This document shows, in pieces, positions 63,574 to 64,000 of a stretch of 64,000 bases of DNA. The notes under the pieces are model-generated. The model did no database searches, was not told the DNA's origin, and saw nothing but the letters and a program-made list of their open reading frames with translations. Made by a program: the position numbers and the translations under genes. Location: the NCBI RefSeq assembly GCF_900109785.1, contig NZ_FOBH01000001.1, positions 536,170 to 600,169 of the forward strand, given 5' to 3'. The stretch comes from Nitrosovibrio tenuis (GTDB lineage: Bacteria; Pseudomonadota; Gammaproteobacteria; Burkholderiales; Nitrosomonadaceae). Each line of letters begins with the position of its first letter. The first letter of the stretch is position 1.

Positions 63574-64000
63574 CGGTTAGTACTGGTGAATTGGGTTGCT
63601 CGATTCTACCAGCTCAATATCAAGTCGGCTGTCAATTTGGCGCCAACTCATGCCAACCAGGTTGGCAGCCAGGCTTCCAACGGAAATTTATTCGGGGTTC
63701 CTATAATACCAGATTATTTAGTCACCCGGCATATTTGAACAGCATTTTCCAAGAGGGGACAAGCACAGCAATTATGTCGTTAAGGTAGAGAATGAAGACT
63801 TTTGATGCACATTTACCATTTAACCTAAAACATGCCTTTCAGATTGGGTATTAGTGGGATGCGATTGGGCACGGAAATTGCGTTATGTTCCAGCCTGGGC
63901 ATGTTCGACAAACCGCTTGACTTGGGGGATCTTCGCGGATAGTCTTTACAGGGTTGTGGGTATGTAACGTGCCCGTAATAGTATGTGCAACAGTGTATTG
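63574..64000. other. Gene-free right end of the window
   Basis: 427 bases with no credible gene. It contains the gluQ promoter region, two inverted repeats (TTGGCGCCAA at 63637-63646 and TGCCAAC-CAG-GTTGGCA at 63651-63667) and a sigma-54-like promoter, listed separately. Confidence 0.6.
63868..63881 (+). promoter_or_regulatory. Candidate sigma-54 promoter (-24/-12)
   Basis: GGCACGGAAATTGC has GG and GC separated by exactly 10 bases, with the consensus CACG and TTGC parts intact. It points rightwards and out of the window. No enhancer site was identified. Confidence 0.45.

Overview
The window reads as a chromosomal segment of an ammonia-oxidising betaproteobacterium, most likely Nitrosospira. 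This rests on the protein sequences as I recognise them, the betaproteobacterial order tRNA-Tyr/Gly/Thr-tuf-tRNA-Trp-secE-nusG-rplKAJL-rpoBC-str-S10-spc-alpha, and a pyrophosphate-based energy module (H+-PPase beside PPi-phosphofructokinase). No amo/hao genes are present, so the genus is an inference.

Layout. 1-121: tail of a lytic transglycosylase. 206-4016 (minus): iron(III) ABC importer fbpABC behind a Fur-box promoter. 4.1-8.9 kb: small accessory genes (hypothetical, YbjQ, two divergent short-chain dehydrogenases around a palindromic operator, AI-2E-family membrane protein, GlcG/HbpS-like protein), with an unexplained hairpin-rich interval at 8.27-8.41 kb. 8.9-13.2 kb (minus): hppA, pfp, adk; adk appears to start on a non-canonical ATC codon. 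13.3-18.9 kb (minus): the classic pepA-holC-valS group plus small hypotheticals. 19-25.1 kb: MGMT-family protein, xerD, exported phosphodiesterase, OmpA-like lipoprotein, YbaN, FKBP isomerase and a Glu-rich repeat protein.

25.3-60.1 kb (plus): about 35 kb of transcription/translation genes: four tRNAs, two tuf copies that read as identical, secE-nusG, rplKAJL, rpoBC, rpsL-rpsG-fusA-tuf, the S10, spc and alpha operons, ending at rplQ and a strong intrinsic terminator. The one foreign-looking insertion is a class III aminotransferase between rpoC and rpsL, after which a consensus sigma-70 promoter restarts the str operon. A second consensus promoter lies between rpsQ and rplN.

60.3-64 kb: a small membrane protein, a probable 5'-truncated conserved gene, an NDH-2-like flavoprotein, gluQ (minus), and a gene-free end carrying a sigma-54-like promoter that points out of the window.

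No CRISPR array, insertion sequence, prophage or clear defence system was seen. The most unusual signals are the adk start codon, the hairpin cluster near 8.3 kb, the divergent SDR operator and a tightly coupled 59-residue reading frame after valS.
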